A stretch of DNA of 64,000 nucleotides from JBLMYQ01 sp050258375 (GTDB lineage Bacteria; Bacillota; Clostridia; Acetivibrionales; UBA4821): contig JBLMYQ010000024.1 of the NCBI GenBank assembly GCA_050258375.1, positions 1 through 64,000 on the forward strand. Direction: 5' to 3'. The notes under the pieces are model-generated. The model had not been told where the DNA came from, searched no databases, and saw only the letters and a list, made by a program, of their open reading frames with translations. Made by a program: the position numbers and the translations under genes. Positions within the stretch are counted from its first letter, which is position 1; every line of letters begins with the position of its first letter. Below are positions 1 to 8,321 of the stretch, one piece after another.

Positions 1-79
1 ATTCCCAAAGAGCGAGGGGAACACCAGCTAACAATAAAGGCAACTTTTTTAACAGAAGAAAAACACTCCTACTTCATAG

Positions 80-105
80 AATAGACGGGGATTTCCCCGT
101 CTATT
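80..105. terminator. Hairpin at the end of the LysM gene
   Basis: A perfect 12-bp inverted repeat (AATAGACGGGGA, two-base gap, TCCCCGTCTATT) overlaps the stop codon of the LysM gene. There is no clean T-run on either side, so it is a probable but not classical intrinsic terminator. The 79 bases before it hold no gene I can support; a short open minus-strand stretch there lacks a convincing start. Confidence 0.55.
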
Positions 106-859
106 ATTTCTTGAATTTCTGCGGAAATTGCTTGACAATTCCTTCGGATAACGTATCTGCCATTTTCAGAGCTTGCTTTTCGATTTTGTCATATGCTGCA
201 ATGTCTGCTGCATAATCCTTTTTTAATCTGGCAACAGCTTCAGTTTTGGTAAGTGCCAAATGGTTATAAAGCATTTCAGTAAGTGCTTCCTCAGACCAGT
301 AGGGATTAATACTGCTTAAGAAGCGGGCTATTTCATCTGCATTGTCATACCACTTTTTTTCTGCCGCTGCAGCAGCTTTACTATCTCCAACTTTAGAGGC
401 ATTTACAAGCTGTGATGCAATTACCAAGTGGTCTTTTATCAGGCTGCTGAACTTTTCACCTTTTTCGTTTCCATAAAAGGGCTTAAGGGCTGCACCCATA
501 TCGGGAGCATTTTGAAGAAGGCGATTAACAACAAGATCCTGATCGGGCAGATTGGCGGCAGTACTTATGATTGCCATTCGCGTCCAGGCAATATGTTCTT
601 CCCAAAGCATACGTAAATAGTTTCTTAACTCCAATTCAGAGTAGCTGATTCCTACAGGGGCTGCATAGCCTTTGCTGGGAGGATAATACTTGTGTCCGGG
701 AAATATCCAGATGGTCTGGCCAACATGAAGGTTATTTGGAGTTATTCCGGGATTGGTGGCCAAAATTGTATAAACTGTAGTATTGTATCTTTGAGCCAGC
801 ATCCATAATGTATCACCGGGTTGGATTGTATACATAATAGCTTGAGGGTATTGCGGCAT
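104..859 (-). CDS. LysM-domain protein with an all-helical C-terminal domain
   Basis: A 251-residue protein without a signal peptide. Residues about 9-53 form one LysM motif (starts YTIQPGDTLWMLAQRY, ends VGQTIWIF), a peptidoglycan or chitin-oligosaccharide binder. Residues about 75-245 look like a helical bundle, rich in Trp, Glu and His (WEEHIAW, KDHLVIA, NHLALT), which could bind metal or simply pack as a four-helix bundle. I do not recognise the C-terminal domain as an enzyme. The ATG is preceded by GGAGAG at good spacing. LysM without a secretion signal recurs in spore-associated proteins of Firmicutes, so a spore or envelope role is possible but inferred. Confidence 0.75.
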   Translation of the reverse strand: MPQYPQAIMYTIQPGDTLWMLAQRYNTTVYTILATNPGITPNNLHVGQTIWIFPGHKYYPPSKGYAAPVGISYSELELRNYLRMLWEEHIAWTRMAIISTAANLPDQDLVVNRLLQNAPDMGAALKPFYGNEKGEKFSSLIKDHLVIASQLVNASKVGDSKAAAAAEKKWYDNADEIARFLSSINPYWSEEALTEMLYNHLALTKTEAVARLKKDYAADIAAYDKIEKQALKMADTLSEGIVKQFPQKFKK

Positions 860-944
860 ATAATTTACTCTCCGAAATTAATGGTTATATACCACATTAT
901 GCTTATGTCAACCAAAAAGTTACAAAAGATGTTATAGTAAGCTT

Positions 945-2825
945 TTATCTTTTATATCTTTCGATTGCATGCTCATCCTCTTTTAATTGTAGAGGCATGG
1001 TTGCAACCACAATATGCTTATATTTTAATAATTTGTTTTCTAGAAAGAATCTTGTATGATTATGCAGTAAGTTGTGCCACAAGGATGAAACACTAAACTT
1101 TGGCAGAATAACAGTAATCATATCACCCTTTTTATATTCGTGTTCTTCTGATTCGACCAGCTCTAAAAGAGGCTCTATGATTTTTCTATAGGGGGAATAC
1201 CTTATATAAAGCTTAATATCTGTGTCTAATAAAGCCCAGCGTTTTCTGATTTTTTCAGAATCCGCTTCATCTATTGATACGTGAAAAGCAGTAACGTGGG
1301 TGGATATTGTTCTTGCATATCTTAATGCTCTTAAGCTTGCTTTATTAATGCTTGCTATTGGGACAATTACATGGTTTATATATTTATCTTCATTAATATC
1401 TAATTCTGCAAGTTCTTCATCGGTTCTTTTTAATTGAAGAGCAACTGCAGTATAGTGGGTCTTGATTTTTAAACATAGCAAGATGATTGCTGGAATAACT
1501 ACGACAACTATCCATGCGCCATGAGTGAATTTTGTCCACCCAATTATGATTGTTGCAATTCCGGTAACTAAAGCTCCACTTCCATTAATCAAAATTTTAG
1601 ACAAGCGGTTTTTTTCATCTTTGGCTTTTAGCCATTTAACAAGCATGCCAGATTGAGATAGAGTGAAAGACATAAAAACACCAACGGCATAAAGGGGAAT
1701 TAAAAGGTGAGTTGCACCTTGAAAAACTAAAATTAATATTGCTGCAAAACTGGCAAGCATGACTATTCCATTTGAGTAGCTCAAGCGGTCTCCTCTTTGA
1801 TTTAATTGCCTTGGGGCATAACCATCTGCTGCCATGACTGAAATAAGCATTGGGAAACCAGAAAAAGCAGTATTTGCAGCCATTACAAGAATAATCATAG
1901 TTGTTATCTGAATATAATAATACATTATTGAATTTCCGAATATTTCACCAGCAATTTTTGAGAGAACTGTTTCTTTCCCAGTGATATCAGGTACTACGTG
2001 GTATGCATTTGCTAGAAGAGCAGTTCCCAAGAAGCAAATTAATACAAGAATTCCCATCAATACCAGTGTTTTTTGTGCTTTTTTAACGTTAGGTTCTTTG
2101 AAATTGGGCACAGCATTACTTACTGCCTCAATTCCTGTTAGAGCCGTACAACCCGAAGAAAAAGCTCTTAACAGAAGAAATAAAGTAAGAGGTTCCATTA
2201 TTTTAAGGCTTTCGGGTGAAGGCTGAGGTGGCTTAAAACCAAAAAACCATACATTAATAAAACCATAGACAATCATAACAATCAGACCGAGTACGAAGGC
2301 GTAGGTAGGCAAACTGAATATTTTAGCAGATTCTCTTATGCCCCTAAGGTTTCCGATTGTTAGTAGTACTAAAAAGAATAAACATAATTCTACTCTATAA
2401 TTCAATAGACTGGGAAAGGCTGAGATTATTGCGGCTATACCTGAAGATATACTAACAGCAACAGTTAATATATAATCTACAGAAAGTGCTGCACCGGCTG
2501 AAATTCCCCAGGTTACTCCAAGATTATCTTTTGCAACAACATAAGCACCGCCTCCGTTTGGATAGCTTTTTATTGTTTGCCTGTAAGATAATACTAACAG
2601 AAACAGCAGCATTACAATACTAAGAGCAACGAAAGAAAGTTGCTTATATGCCAGAATTCCAATAGCGGGAACTAGAACTAATAGAATTTCTTCAGATGCA
2701 TAAGCAACCGATGATATAGCATCACTTGCAAGGATAGGTAATCCCCAGAAGATATTAAGTTTTTCATCTTTTAATGATTCATTCTTTAAAGGTGGCCCGA
2801 TAAATATATTTTTTACCTTTGACAT
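945..2825 (-). CDS. kimA: KimA-type APC-family potassium importer
   Basis: A 626-residue integral membrane protein. The N-terminal region carries the APC-superfamily segment LASDAISSVAYASEEIL and the motif YPNGGGAYVVAKDNLG, both very close to Bacillus KimA (YdaO). About twelve hydrophobic segments fill residues 30-460, followed by a soluble domain of about 165 residues. KimA is a high-affinity proton-coupled K+ importer inhibited by c-di-AMP; the assignment is by sequence resemblance. The upstream gene ends 32 bp before this start, leaving no room for the c-di-AMP riboswitch that controls kimA in Bacillus, so any c-di-AMP control here would be at protein level. gdpP at 22.3 kb encodes a c-di-AMP phosphodiesterase. 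Confidence 0.82.
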   Translation of the reverse strand: MSKVKNIFIGPPLKNESLKDEKLNIFWGLPILASDAISSVAYASEEILLVLVPAIGILAYKQLSFVALSIVMLLFLLVLSYRQTIKSYPNGGGAYVVAKDNLGVTWGISAGAALSVDYILTVAVSISSGIAAIISAFPSLLNYRVELCLFFLVLLTIGNLRGIRESAKIFSLPTYAFVLGLIVMIVYGFINVWFFGFKPPQPSPESLKIMEPLTLFLLLRAFSSGCTALTGIEAVSNAVPNFKEPNVKKAQKTLVLMGILVLICFLGTALLANAYHVVPDITGKETVLSKIAGEIFGNSIMYYYIQITTMIILVMAANTAFSGFPMLISVMAADGYAPRQLNQRGDRLSYSNGIVMLASFAAILILVFQGATHLLIPLYAVGVFMSFTLSQSGMLVKWLKAKDEKNRLSKILINGSGALVTGIATIIIGWTKFTHGAWIVVVVIPAIILLCLKIKTHYTAVALQLKRTDEELAELDINEDKYINHVIVPIASINKASLRALRYARTISTHVTAFHVSIDEADSEKIRKRWALLDTDIKLYIRYSPYRKIIEPLLELVESEEHEYKKGDMITVILPKFSVSSLWHNLLHNHTRFFLENKLLKYKHIVVATMPLQLKEDEHAIERYKR

Positions 2826-2857
2826 TTTGTCATCTCTCTCTCTAAAGTATTTTTATC

Positions 2858-4399
2858 TTATTTAAAAAGCTTTAACCTTTCTTTAAAAACATCTAAAAGT
2901 TCTTTGGGGTCATCTATTCTATAAATTCTAGCCGGTTTTTTATTTATATCATAATCTATACCATTCCACCATATAGCAACCTTTATACGGGGGTAATTTC
3001 CGATTTTATCAAACATATTATTTACCCATTTGATTTTATTTCCGCCAATTGAGCTGCAGGCAAATTCTCCAATTATAAGAGGTTGCTCATACAATTCTGA
3101 ATATTTATTATAATAAGAATCATACAAATTATCAAATTCGCGCCATTTTTCACTTGAATAGTAAGTTCCTGTATTATATGCTGTAAGACCTACTAAGTCA
3201 ACATAGCTGCTTCCGGGGTAATACATAACTGCATCATTCCATTTGTAATTTGGAAAAGAAACATGATTTGGATTCCAAACCCATAAAACATTATCTACAT
3301 TGTTTTTTTCAAATACATTATGAATATAAATCCACATAGCTTTGAAAAGGTCGGTGTCCTTTGAGGAATAATAACTCGAAAAAACATCCCAGTCAGCATT
3401 CATCTCATTATTTAATCTAAACATAACCGGATGTCCAAAAGCTTTTATTTCTTGTGCATATTTGTTTAAATATTCATCATATTTTCCGTCCAATATATCA
3501 TAGGTTATGCTGGAATTATCTTTTTTAAAGCTCATGGTTTGCAGAGTAAGCTCTACAATTTTGTTGTTATCAAAAGCGTTTTTCATTTCATCCAAAGAAA
3601 AAATCGAATCAAAGCAGTGATACTTGATTAAAAATCTAAAGTCATAATCAACGGCAGCTTCAATATCTTTTAGTATTTTCATGGATTTTGGGGCCGAGTT
3701 TTCAAATATTCCCCATGTAAGCTTCTTTGAATCCAAAAAGTATTTTTCGTAAACATCCATCGTTTCTTTGTTTACCGAGGGTTTAATTTTTTTAAACTGT
3801 TTCATGGGTGCTAGCTTGCCTGATTTTTCAAAAACATTGAAGCTTTTAATTATCTGCATTCCATTTTCTATAGGCTTGGAAGACTTTATAAATACTGTAT
3901 ATACTTCATTCTTGCTTTTAAGTATTTCTGCACTTAAATAATAATTTTTATCATTGCTAACATGCTTCAGCTTCCTTCTTTCCCATTTTAAAAAGTGAGT
4001 TTTGATTCCGTTTATCTTCACATTTTCATCTACAAGAAGTTTGTGCTCTTTTTTGTTTTTTATAAAATTATTAGAATAATTTATGTAGCTCTCTGCTTTT
4101 CCGGAGGTATCTTTCAAATCGTCATAATAAATTTCTATTTGAGTATCCCCGTTTTTAATCAATGTTCTTATTTCAGCTAATGAGGTATCAACCTGCATAC
4201 CCTTGGGATAGCTGATTTCATATCCTAAAGCCTTGTTTATAAACTTATCACTTTGATAAGCTTTTTTTGTGTTTCCGGCGTGGGATTGGTAAAGACTTTT
4301 GTTGATTTTTGAATAAAGTCCTGATTTAAAGAAAATAAAAAGTAAAACAATACCAGATAATAATAGTAGACTAAAGATATAATATTTTTGTTTTTTCAT
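2858..4399 (-). CDS. Membrane-anchored GH26-like glycoside hydrolase with an N-terminal PsbP-like domain
   Basis: Start chosen at the ATG preceded by AGGGG 8 nt away, giving 513 residues. Residues 7-25 are a single membrane anchor. Residues about 55-195 resemble a PsbP/DUF1795-type module (GYEISYPKGMQV). Residues 220-505 are a TIM-barrel glycosidase of GH26 type: RLNNEMNADW with the probable acid/base Glu332, and LIIGEFACSS with the probable nucleophile Glu445. GH26 enzymes cut beta-mannan or mixed-linkage glucan; the substrate cannot be read from the sequence. The protein is probably tethered outside the cell and could remodel the cell's own polysaccharide. It runs directly into kimA with a 32-bp gap, a pairing with no obvious functional logic. 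Confidence 0.75.
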   Translation of the reverse strand: MKKQKYYIFSLLLLSGIVLLFIFFKSGLYSKINKSLYQSHAGNTKKAYQSDKFINKALGYEISYPKGMQVDTSLAEIRTLIKNGDTQIEIYYDDLKDTSGKAESYINYSNNFIKNKKEHKLLVDENVKINGIKTHFLKWERRKLKHVSNDKNYYLSAEILKSKNEVYTVFIKSSKPIENGMQIIKSFNVFEKSGKLAPMKQFKKIKPSVNKETMDVYEKYFLDSKKLTWGIFENSAPKSMKILKDIEAAVDYDFRFLIKYHCFDSIFSLDEMKNAFDNNKIVELTLQTMSFKKDNSSITYDILDGKYDEYLNKYAQEIKAFGHPVMFRLNNEMNADWDVFSSYYSSKDTDLFKAMWIYIHNVFEKNNVDNVLWVWNPNHVSFPNYKWNDAVMYYPGSSYVDLVGLTAYNTGTYYSSEKWREFDNLYDSYYNKYSELYEQPLIIGEFACSSIGGNKIKWVNNMFDKIGNYPRIKVAIWWNGIDYDINKKPARIYRIDDPKELLDVFKERLKLFK

Positions 4400-4553
4400 T
4401 TGTATTACCCCTAAAAATAATAAAATTACATAGAAAATTATACCATAAGTATTAGAATACTGCGAGGGATATTTTAACAGAAATATTGTAAAGCACATCC
4501 TTTAAATGGGGGTAAAAGATAGGATAAACAAATGAATACAAATAATGCAAATC

Positions 4554-4697
4554 CAGACCCTCCTAACCTCCCTAATAGGGAGCGAATAGTACTTTCTATG
4601 AAAAACTGCTTTTCGTCCCCTTTTTAGGGGAGAAAGAGGGGTCTAAGTAGAATTTTATCTTTTGTTTTTTCAGTATTTTGTTTCATGCGTTTACCCT
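4554..4697. repeat. MITE-like palindromic element, family A copy 1
   Basis: The core (4554-4646) starts CAGACCCTCCT and ends AGAGGGGTCTAAG, so its ends are inverted repeats. Each end holds an inner hairpin (CTCCCTAATAGGGAG and CCCCTTTTTAGGGG), with GCGAATAG and TTTTCGT tracts between. The copy at 50.6-50.8 kb matches in reverse orientation, and homology continues about 50 bp beyond this copy's right end. No open reading frame is inside. Confidence 0.8.
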
Positions 4698-4708
4698 GGG
4701 TAAAAGGT

Positions 4709-4737
4709 TTGCTAAAAGACATTTCAAATGTTATACT
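4709..4737 (+). promoter_or_regulatory. Sigma-A-type promoter of nadD-yqeK-rsfS
   Basis: TTGCTA at 4709-4714, a 17-bp spacer, and TATACT at 4732-4737, ending 34 bp before the nadD start and just outside the repeat element. Confidence 0.6.
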
Positions 4738-4771
4738 CGTAAAGAGAAAAATTAAAGGAGATAAACTTTAA

Positions 4772-5401
4772 ATGTACTCTCAAAAGCATAAAAAGATAGG
4801 CTTGATTGGAGGCACGTTTGACCCAATTCATTTTGGTCATCTTCTTGCAGCAGAAAGAGCCAGAGAAGAATACAGTCTTGAAAAGGTTTACTTTATTCCG
4901 TCTGCAAATCCACCGCATAAAAATTATTATGAAATGGCAGAATCAAAAAGCAGATTTGAAATGGTTGAAACAGCTATTAAAGATAATCTGTATTTTGAAA
5001 TATCTGATATGGAATTTGTAAGGACAGGATATTCCTATACCATTGATACTGTAAATGCATTTGCTGATTTGATGGGACAAGACTGCAAAATTTATTTCAT
5101 TATCGGAACTGATAATGTTGGTCAAATACTGGGGTGGAAAAATGCTGATGAGCTTATGAAAAAGGTTGAATTTATTGCTATGACAAGACCGGGCAAATGG
5201 GAAGAGGAATTGGTTTTGAATATGAATAAATTAAAAGAAAAGGGATGCAGAATAAATATTGTTGAAATGCCGCTGATACATATTGAATCTACAGATATAA
5301 GAAACAGAATAAATAATGGATTGAGTGTAAAATATATTGTACCTGAAGAAGTTGAAAGGTATATTATTGATAACAAACTTTATATGGAGAGAAAAATATG
5401 A
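4772..5401 (+). CDS. nadD: Nicotinate-nucleotide adenylyltransferase
   Basis: A 209-residue cytoplasmic enzyme that adenylates nicotinate mononucleotide to deamido-NAD in NAD synthesis. The N-terminal nucleotidyltransferase signature GGTFDPIHFGH (residues 13-23) and the C-terminal IESTDIR motif, a variant of ISSTxxR, are both present. Length is normal. The ATG follows AAAGGAG at good spacing. The stop overlaps the yqeK start (ATGA), implying translational coupling. The order nadD-yqeK-rsfS is widely conserved in Firmicutes. Confidence 0.96.
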   Translation: MYSQKHKKIGLIGGTFDPIHFGHLLAAERAREEYSLEKVYFIPSANPPHKNYYEMAESKSRFEMVETAIKDNLYFEISDMEFVRTGYSYTIDTVNAFADLMGQDCKIYFIIGTDNVGQILGWKNADELMKKVEFIAMTRPGKWEEELVLNMNKLKEKGCRINIVEMPLIHIESTDIRNRINNGLSVKYIVPEEVERYIIDNKLYMERKI

Positions 5402-5988
5402 CTTATGAGCAAATGACTAAAAAGCTTATGGGAATGCTTAGCCAGAAAAAATACGAGCACTGTATTGCTGTTAAGGATTCGGCTGTAAAGCTTGCATTTA
5501 TTCATGGTGCAGATGCAGAAAAAGCTTCAATAGCTGGGCTGCTTCATGATTGTGCTAAATGCATGACTGAACAGGAATTGTTGAAAAAAGCTGAAGAGTT
5601 TGGTATATTGTTAGATGATGTTTCGAAAAGAGAGGCTGGAATATTGCATGCTGCCATTGGAGCAGAGATTGCGGAAAGAGAATTTGAAGTTACAGATACC
5701 GATATACTTAATGCAATAAAAAGCCATACAACAGGCAAAGAGAACATGAATCTTCTGGATAAGATAATCTATATTGCAGATTACATTTCTGAAGATAGAA
5801 ATTTCAAAGGTATCAAGGATTTAAGAAAGGTTGCACAAGAAGATTTAAATGCAGGAGTATTAATGGGGATGGATTTTACTATAGGGCATGTTATTTCCAA
5901 AGGCAGATTAATCCATATTGAAACCATAAAGGCAAGAAATGCGCTTATAATTGAGAATCCGGGTATTTCCTACGAAAGTATAATTTAA
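5398..5988 (+). CDS. yqeK: HD-domain symmetrical Ap4A hydrolase
   Basis: A 196-residue HD-superfamily phosphohydrolase. Metal ligands visible include His21 (YEHCIAV), the His50-Asp51 pair in LLHDCAKC, a downstream His in ILHAAIGA, and the Asp in IYIADYISEDRNF. YqeK proteins cleave diadenosine tetraphosphate symmetrically to two ADP, a stress-nucleotide clearing role. The gene overlaps nadD by 4 nt and precedes rsfS by 16 nt, so it sits in the middle of a three-gene operon. Confidence 0.93.
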   Translation: MTYEQMTKKLMGMLSQKKYEHCIAVKDSAVKLAFIHGADAEKASIAGLLHDCAKCMTEQELLKKAEEFGILLDDVSKREAGILHAAIGAEIAEREFEVTDTDILNAIKSHTTGKENMNLLDKIIYIADYISEDRNFKGIKDLRKVAQEDLNAGVLMGMDFTIGHVISKGRLIHIETIKARNALIIENPGISYESII

Positions 5989-6004
5989 TTCAGGAGGGAC
6001 AACA

Positions 6005-6361
6005 TTGAATAATACAGAAATTTTAGACTCTATTATTTCCATATTGGAAGATAAAAAGGCGAAAGATATTAAGGTTCTTGAAGTCAAGGATGTTACGCTT
6101 GTGGCAGACTACTTTGTTATTTGCAGTGGTACCTCAACAACACATATAAAAACATTGGCGGATGAATTGGAGATAAAGCTTGAGGACGAAAAAGGAATAA
6201 AAATGCATCACAGAGAAGGTTACAACAGCGCAAGGTGGATATTGCTGGACTACAGTGATGTTATTGTTCATGTATTTCATCAGGATGACAGAATGTATTA
6301 CAATCTTGAAAAAATTTGGTCTGAAGCAAAAGATGTAATAACAAAAGATAAGTTTGAATAA
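6005..6361 (+). CDS. rsfS: Ribosomal silencing factor RsfS
   Basis: A 118-residue RsfS/Iojap/YbeB protein. It binds L14 on the 50S subunit and blocks subunit joining when nutrients are scarce. Diagnostic stretches are ADYFVICSGTSTTHIKTLADE and HHREGYNSARWILLDYSDVIVHVF. Translation starts at TTG, preceded by GGAGGG with a 6-nt spacer; no ATG fits. It is the last gene of the nadD operon. Confidence 0.96.
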   Translation: MNNTEILDSIISILEDKKAKDIKVLEVKDVTLVADYFVICSGTSTTHIKTLADELEIKLEDEKGIKMHHREGYNSARWILLDYSDVIVHVFHQDDRMYYNLEKIWSEAKDVITKDKFE

Positions 6362-6385
6362 ACTATTGTTTGAATAAAACATATA

Positions 6386-6440
6386 AAAACGTCGGAAGCA
6401 ACCAGCTCAAGGCGAGAAGAAATGGAAGTTTGTGACGTTT
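6386..6440 (+). ncRNA. Putative structured leader element upstream of ridA (shared with rpsL)
   Basis: AAACGTC (6387-6393) pairs with GACGTTT (6434-6440). The left arm continues GGAAGCAACCAGC. The same arms, with few changes, occur before rpsL at 39967-40018: left halves about 21 of 25 bases the same, right halves about 13 of 16. It is a cis-acting leader or a small repeat; I know no named family that matches. Confidence 0.45.
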
Positions 6441-6456
6441 ATAGGGAGAGAAGCTT

Positions 6457-6858
6457 ATGTGTCAGAATACACATCATAAAGAAGCTGTTAATGTAAAAAG
6501 TGTTCCTGTGGCTATTGGTCCATATTCGCAAGCTGTAATAGCAGGAGGTTTTTTATATACGTCAGGGCAGCTCCCGATTAACCCTGAAACCGGTGAGCTT
6601 GAAAGACCCGATATAAAAGTGCAGACCAAAAGGATATTGGATAATTTAAGCAGCCTTTTGAAAGAATCAGGAACCTGCTTGGAGCATGTCGTTAAGACTA
6701 CAGTATTTATTAAGGATTTAAATCTGTTTTCACAGTTTAATGAGGCATATGGCGAATATTTTAAGGAGAGCCCTCCGGCGCGTTCTTGCGTAGAAGTTTC
6801 GCGGCTGCCGAAGGATGCATTGGTTGAAATTGAAGCAGTAGCATTAATGGAAGATTAA
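6457..6858 (+). CDS. ridA: RidA-family enamine/imine deaminase
   Basis: A 133-residue protein of the RidA (YjgF/YER057c/UK114) family, which hydrolyses reactive enamines and imines made by PLP enzymes such as threonine dehydratase. The active-site Arg is present in PPARSCVEV, the Glu in VEIEAVAL, and the family stretch GPYSQAVIAGGFLYTSGQ near residues 22-39. The protein normally forms a trimer with ligand sites between subunits. An extra 10-12 residues precede the usual start; ATG at 6457 follows GGGAGAG. The gene stands alone and converges on the carboxypeptidase gene, sharing a palindrome with it. Confidence 0.93.
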   Translation: MCQNTHHKEAVNVKSVPVAIGPYSQAVIAGGFLYTSGQLPINPETGELERPDIKVQTKRILDNLSSLLKESGTCLEHVVKTTVFIKDLNLFSQFNEAYGEYFKESPPARSCVEVSRLPKDALVEIEAVALMED

Positions 6859-6895
6859 AAAAAGCGCTCAGGCGCTTTTTTAATCTTCCATTAAT
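6843..6895. terminator. Bidirectional terminator within a 53-bp palindrome joining two gene ends
   Basis: The core is AAAAAAGCGC-TCAG-GCGCTTTTTT (6858-6881), with T-runs on both strands. Pairing continues outward through GGAAGATT/AATCTTCC to ATTAAT on both sides, with one extra A in the left arm. Arms of about 24 bp therefore include the last codons and stops of both convergent genes. Confidence 0.9.
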
Positions 6896-8199
6896 CTGTC
6901 TATTTTCATTCCTTTGGGCTTTTCTTGTGAAACCCGGTTCAAGGGTTTGATTTTTCTATGTTGTACTTTCATCCAGATTATCATCATGAGAATTAATATT
7001 AACAATGCAGATACAGCAATAATAATTATGGCAATAAGTATCTTATAAACTATCTTTACAAAAGCAAAGGGCTTGTATTCTTCTATATTATTCAAAGCTA
7101 TTACATTTGTTTTTCCTACAACCTTTCCATTTATCAGATATTCAATATAGCCCACATTGGTATTTTTGATTATAGGAGCTGTAATATCTTTGCGTATAAC
7201 CTCGTTTACAGTATAATAATCTTCTGAATCAAGAGGGGTTATAAAGCTTACTCCTGTTTGAGCTCCAACCTGCAGCTGAGCATCTTTCTTTGCATTCTTT
7301 ATTGAAAATTGCTTAACAAGACTTCCGGCTTTGACTACTTCAGTGATTTTATAGTTTTTGAAAGCATAATCAAATAAATTGGTTGAATCGGTATAATTTT
7401 GAAGCTTGCCTCCACCTATTCTTGAATTCAGGGAAACCGCGATAAGCTCTATTCCATTATTGAAAGCGCTTGCAACCAAAGTATGTCCGGCCTTTACTGT
7501 ATAACCGGTTTTGATTCCTGTTGCATATTTATAATAGTTTTCGTTGGTTGAGTTTATAAGCTTATTACTATTTAGGAAGACTTTATCGGTTTTTGGATAT
7601 TTATTTGTTGGAGGCATATTATATTTTACTGTTGAAACTATTTCTCTGAATTTTGGTATTGCCATTGCCTGACGTGCAATAAGCGCCATATCATAAGCAG
7701 TGGTATAGTGATCATCCTTGTGAAGGCCATTCGGTGTGACAAAATGTGTATTTACTGCCCCCAGTTCTTTTGCACGGGCATTCATTATGTCGGCAAAACC
7801 TTGAATTGAGCCTCCTATATGTTCTGCAAGTATATTTGCGGATTCATTTGCTGAATTAAGCATTAAAGCATATAAGAGTTGCTCTACTGTAAGTTCTTCA
7901 TCAGGTTGAAAGCTTGCTGTATTGCTACCGGGTTCAATTGAGAAAACAGCATTCTTGCTTGCAATTACTTTATCATCAAGCTTACATTTTTCTAATGCAA
8001 GAAGGGCGGTCATAATCTTTGTTATGCTTGCGGGATAAAGTTTTTTATTAGCATCTTTCTCGTATAAAATTTGTCCTGTTTTTGAGTCAATCAAAATTAT
8101 TGAGGGTGAATCAACAGACGGGAATTTTTCTTCCGCGTGGGCATAAGTGTTAAGAAAAATTAAGAATACTCCGATAAATATTATGAATTTCCTACGCAT
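6880..8199 (-). CDS. dacF: D-alanyl-D-alanine carboxypeptidase (PBP5/DacF family)
   Basis: A 439-residue serine DD-carboxypeptidase that trims the terminal D-Ala of peptidoglycan stem peptides. Residues 1-22 form a signal peptide ending near AHA. The penicillin-binding motifs are complete: S58-x-x-K61 (PASITKIM), S116-A-N118, and K230-T-G232. A C-terminal beta domain follows. One strongly hydrophobic segment near residues 375-410 (ILIAIIIIAVSALLILIL) and a basic tail suggest a C-terminal membrane anchor rather than the amphipathic helix of classical PBP5. DacF in Bacillus acts in spore cortex synthesis, but a vegetative role is equally possible, so the symbol is tentative. Confidence 0.88.
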   Translation of the reverse strand: MRRKFIIFIGVFLIFLNTYAHAEEKFPSVDSPSIILIDSKTGQILYEKDANKKLYPASITKIMTALLALEKCKLDDKVIASKNAVFSIEPGSNTASFQPDEELTVEQLLYALMLNSANESANILAEHIGGSIQGFADIMNARAKELGAVNTHFVTPNGLHKDDHYTTAYDMALIARQAMAIPKFREIVSTVKYNMPPTNKYPKTDKVFLNSNKLINSTNENYYKYATGIKTGYTVKAGHTLVASAFNNGIELIAVSLNSRIGGGKLQNYTDSTNLFDYAFKNYKITEVVKAGSLVKQFSIKNAKKDAQLQVGAQTGVSFITPLDSEDYYTVNEVIRKDITAPIIKNTNVGYIEYLINGKVVGKTNVIALNNIEEYKPFAFVKIVYKILIAIIIIAVSALLILILMMIIWMKVQHRKIKPLNRVSQEKPKGMKIDRLMED

Positions 8200-8321
8200 G
8201 AATAACCTCCGAGAACTTTTTGTTAATAGCTTTTAAAAACTTAATTATAATGATATAATAAATTAGCATATAAAATCCAGTAAAAATTTAGTATTATTTA
8301 AAATATTTACGGGGGAAAGCT

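Noticed and set aside
1..79. Short hydrophobic minus-strand frame (LLLKKLPLLLAGVPLALW) running off the left edge
   Set aside because: No standard start codon at a suitable distance from the AGGAG. Too short to support.
1981..2226. Plus-strand frame inside kimA
   Set aside because: Shadow of the coding strand. It lacks a ribosome site and resembles nothing.
2826..2857. Possible c-di-AMP (ydaO) riboswitch before kimA
   Set aside because: Only 32 bp separate the genes, too short for the riboswitch.
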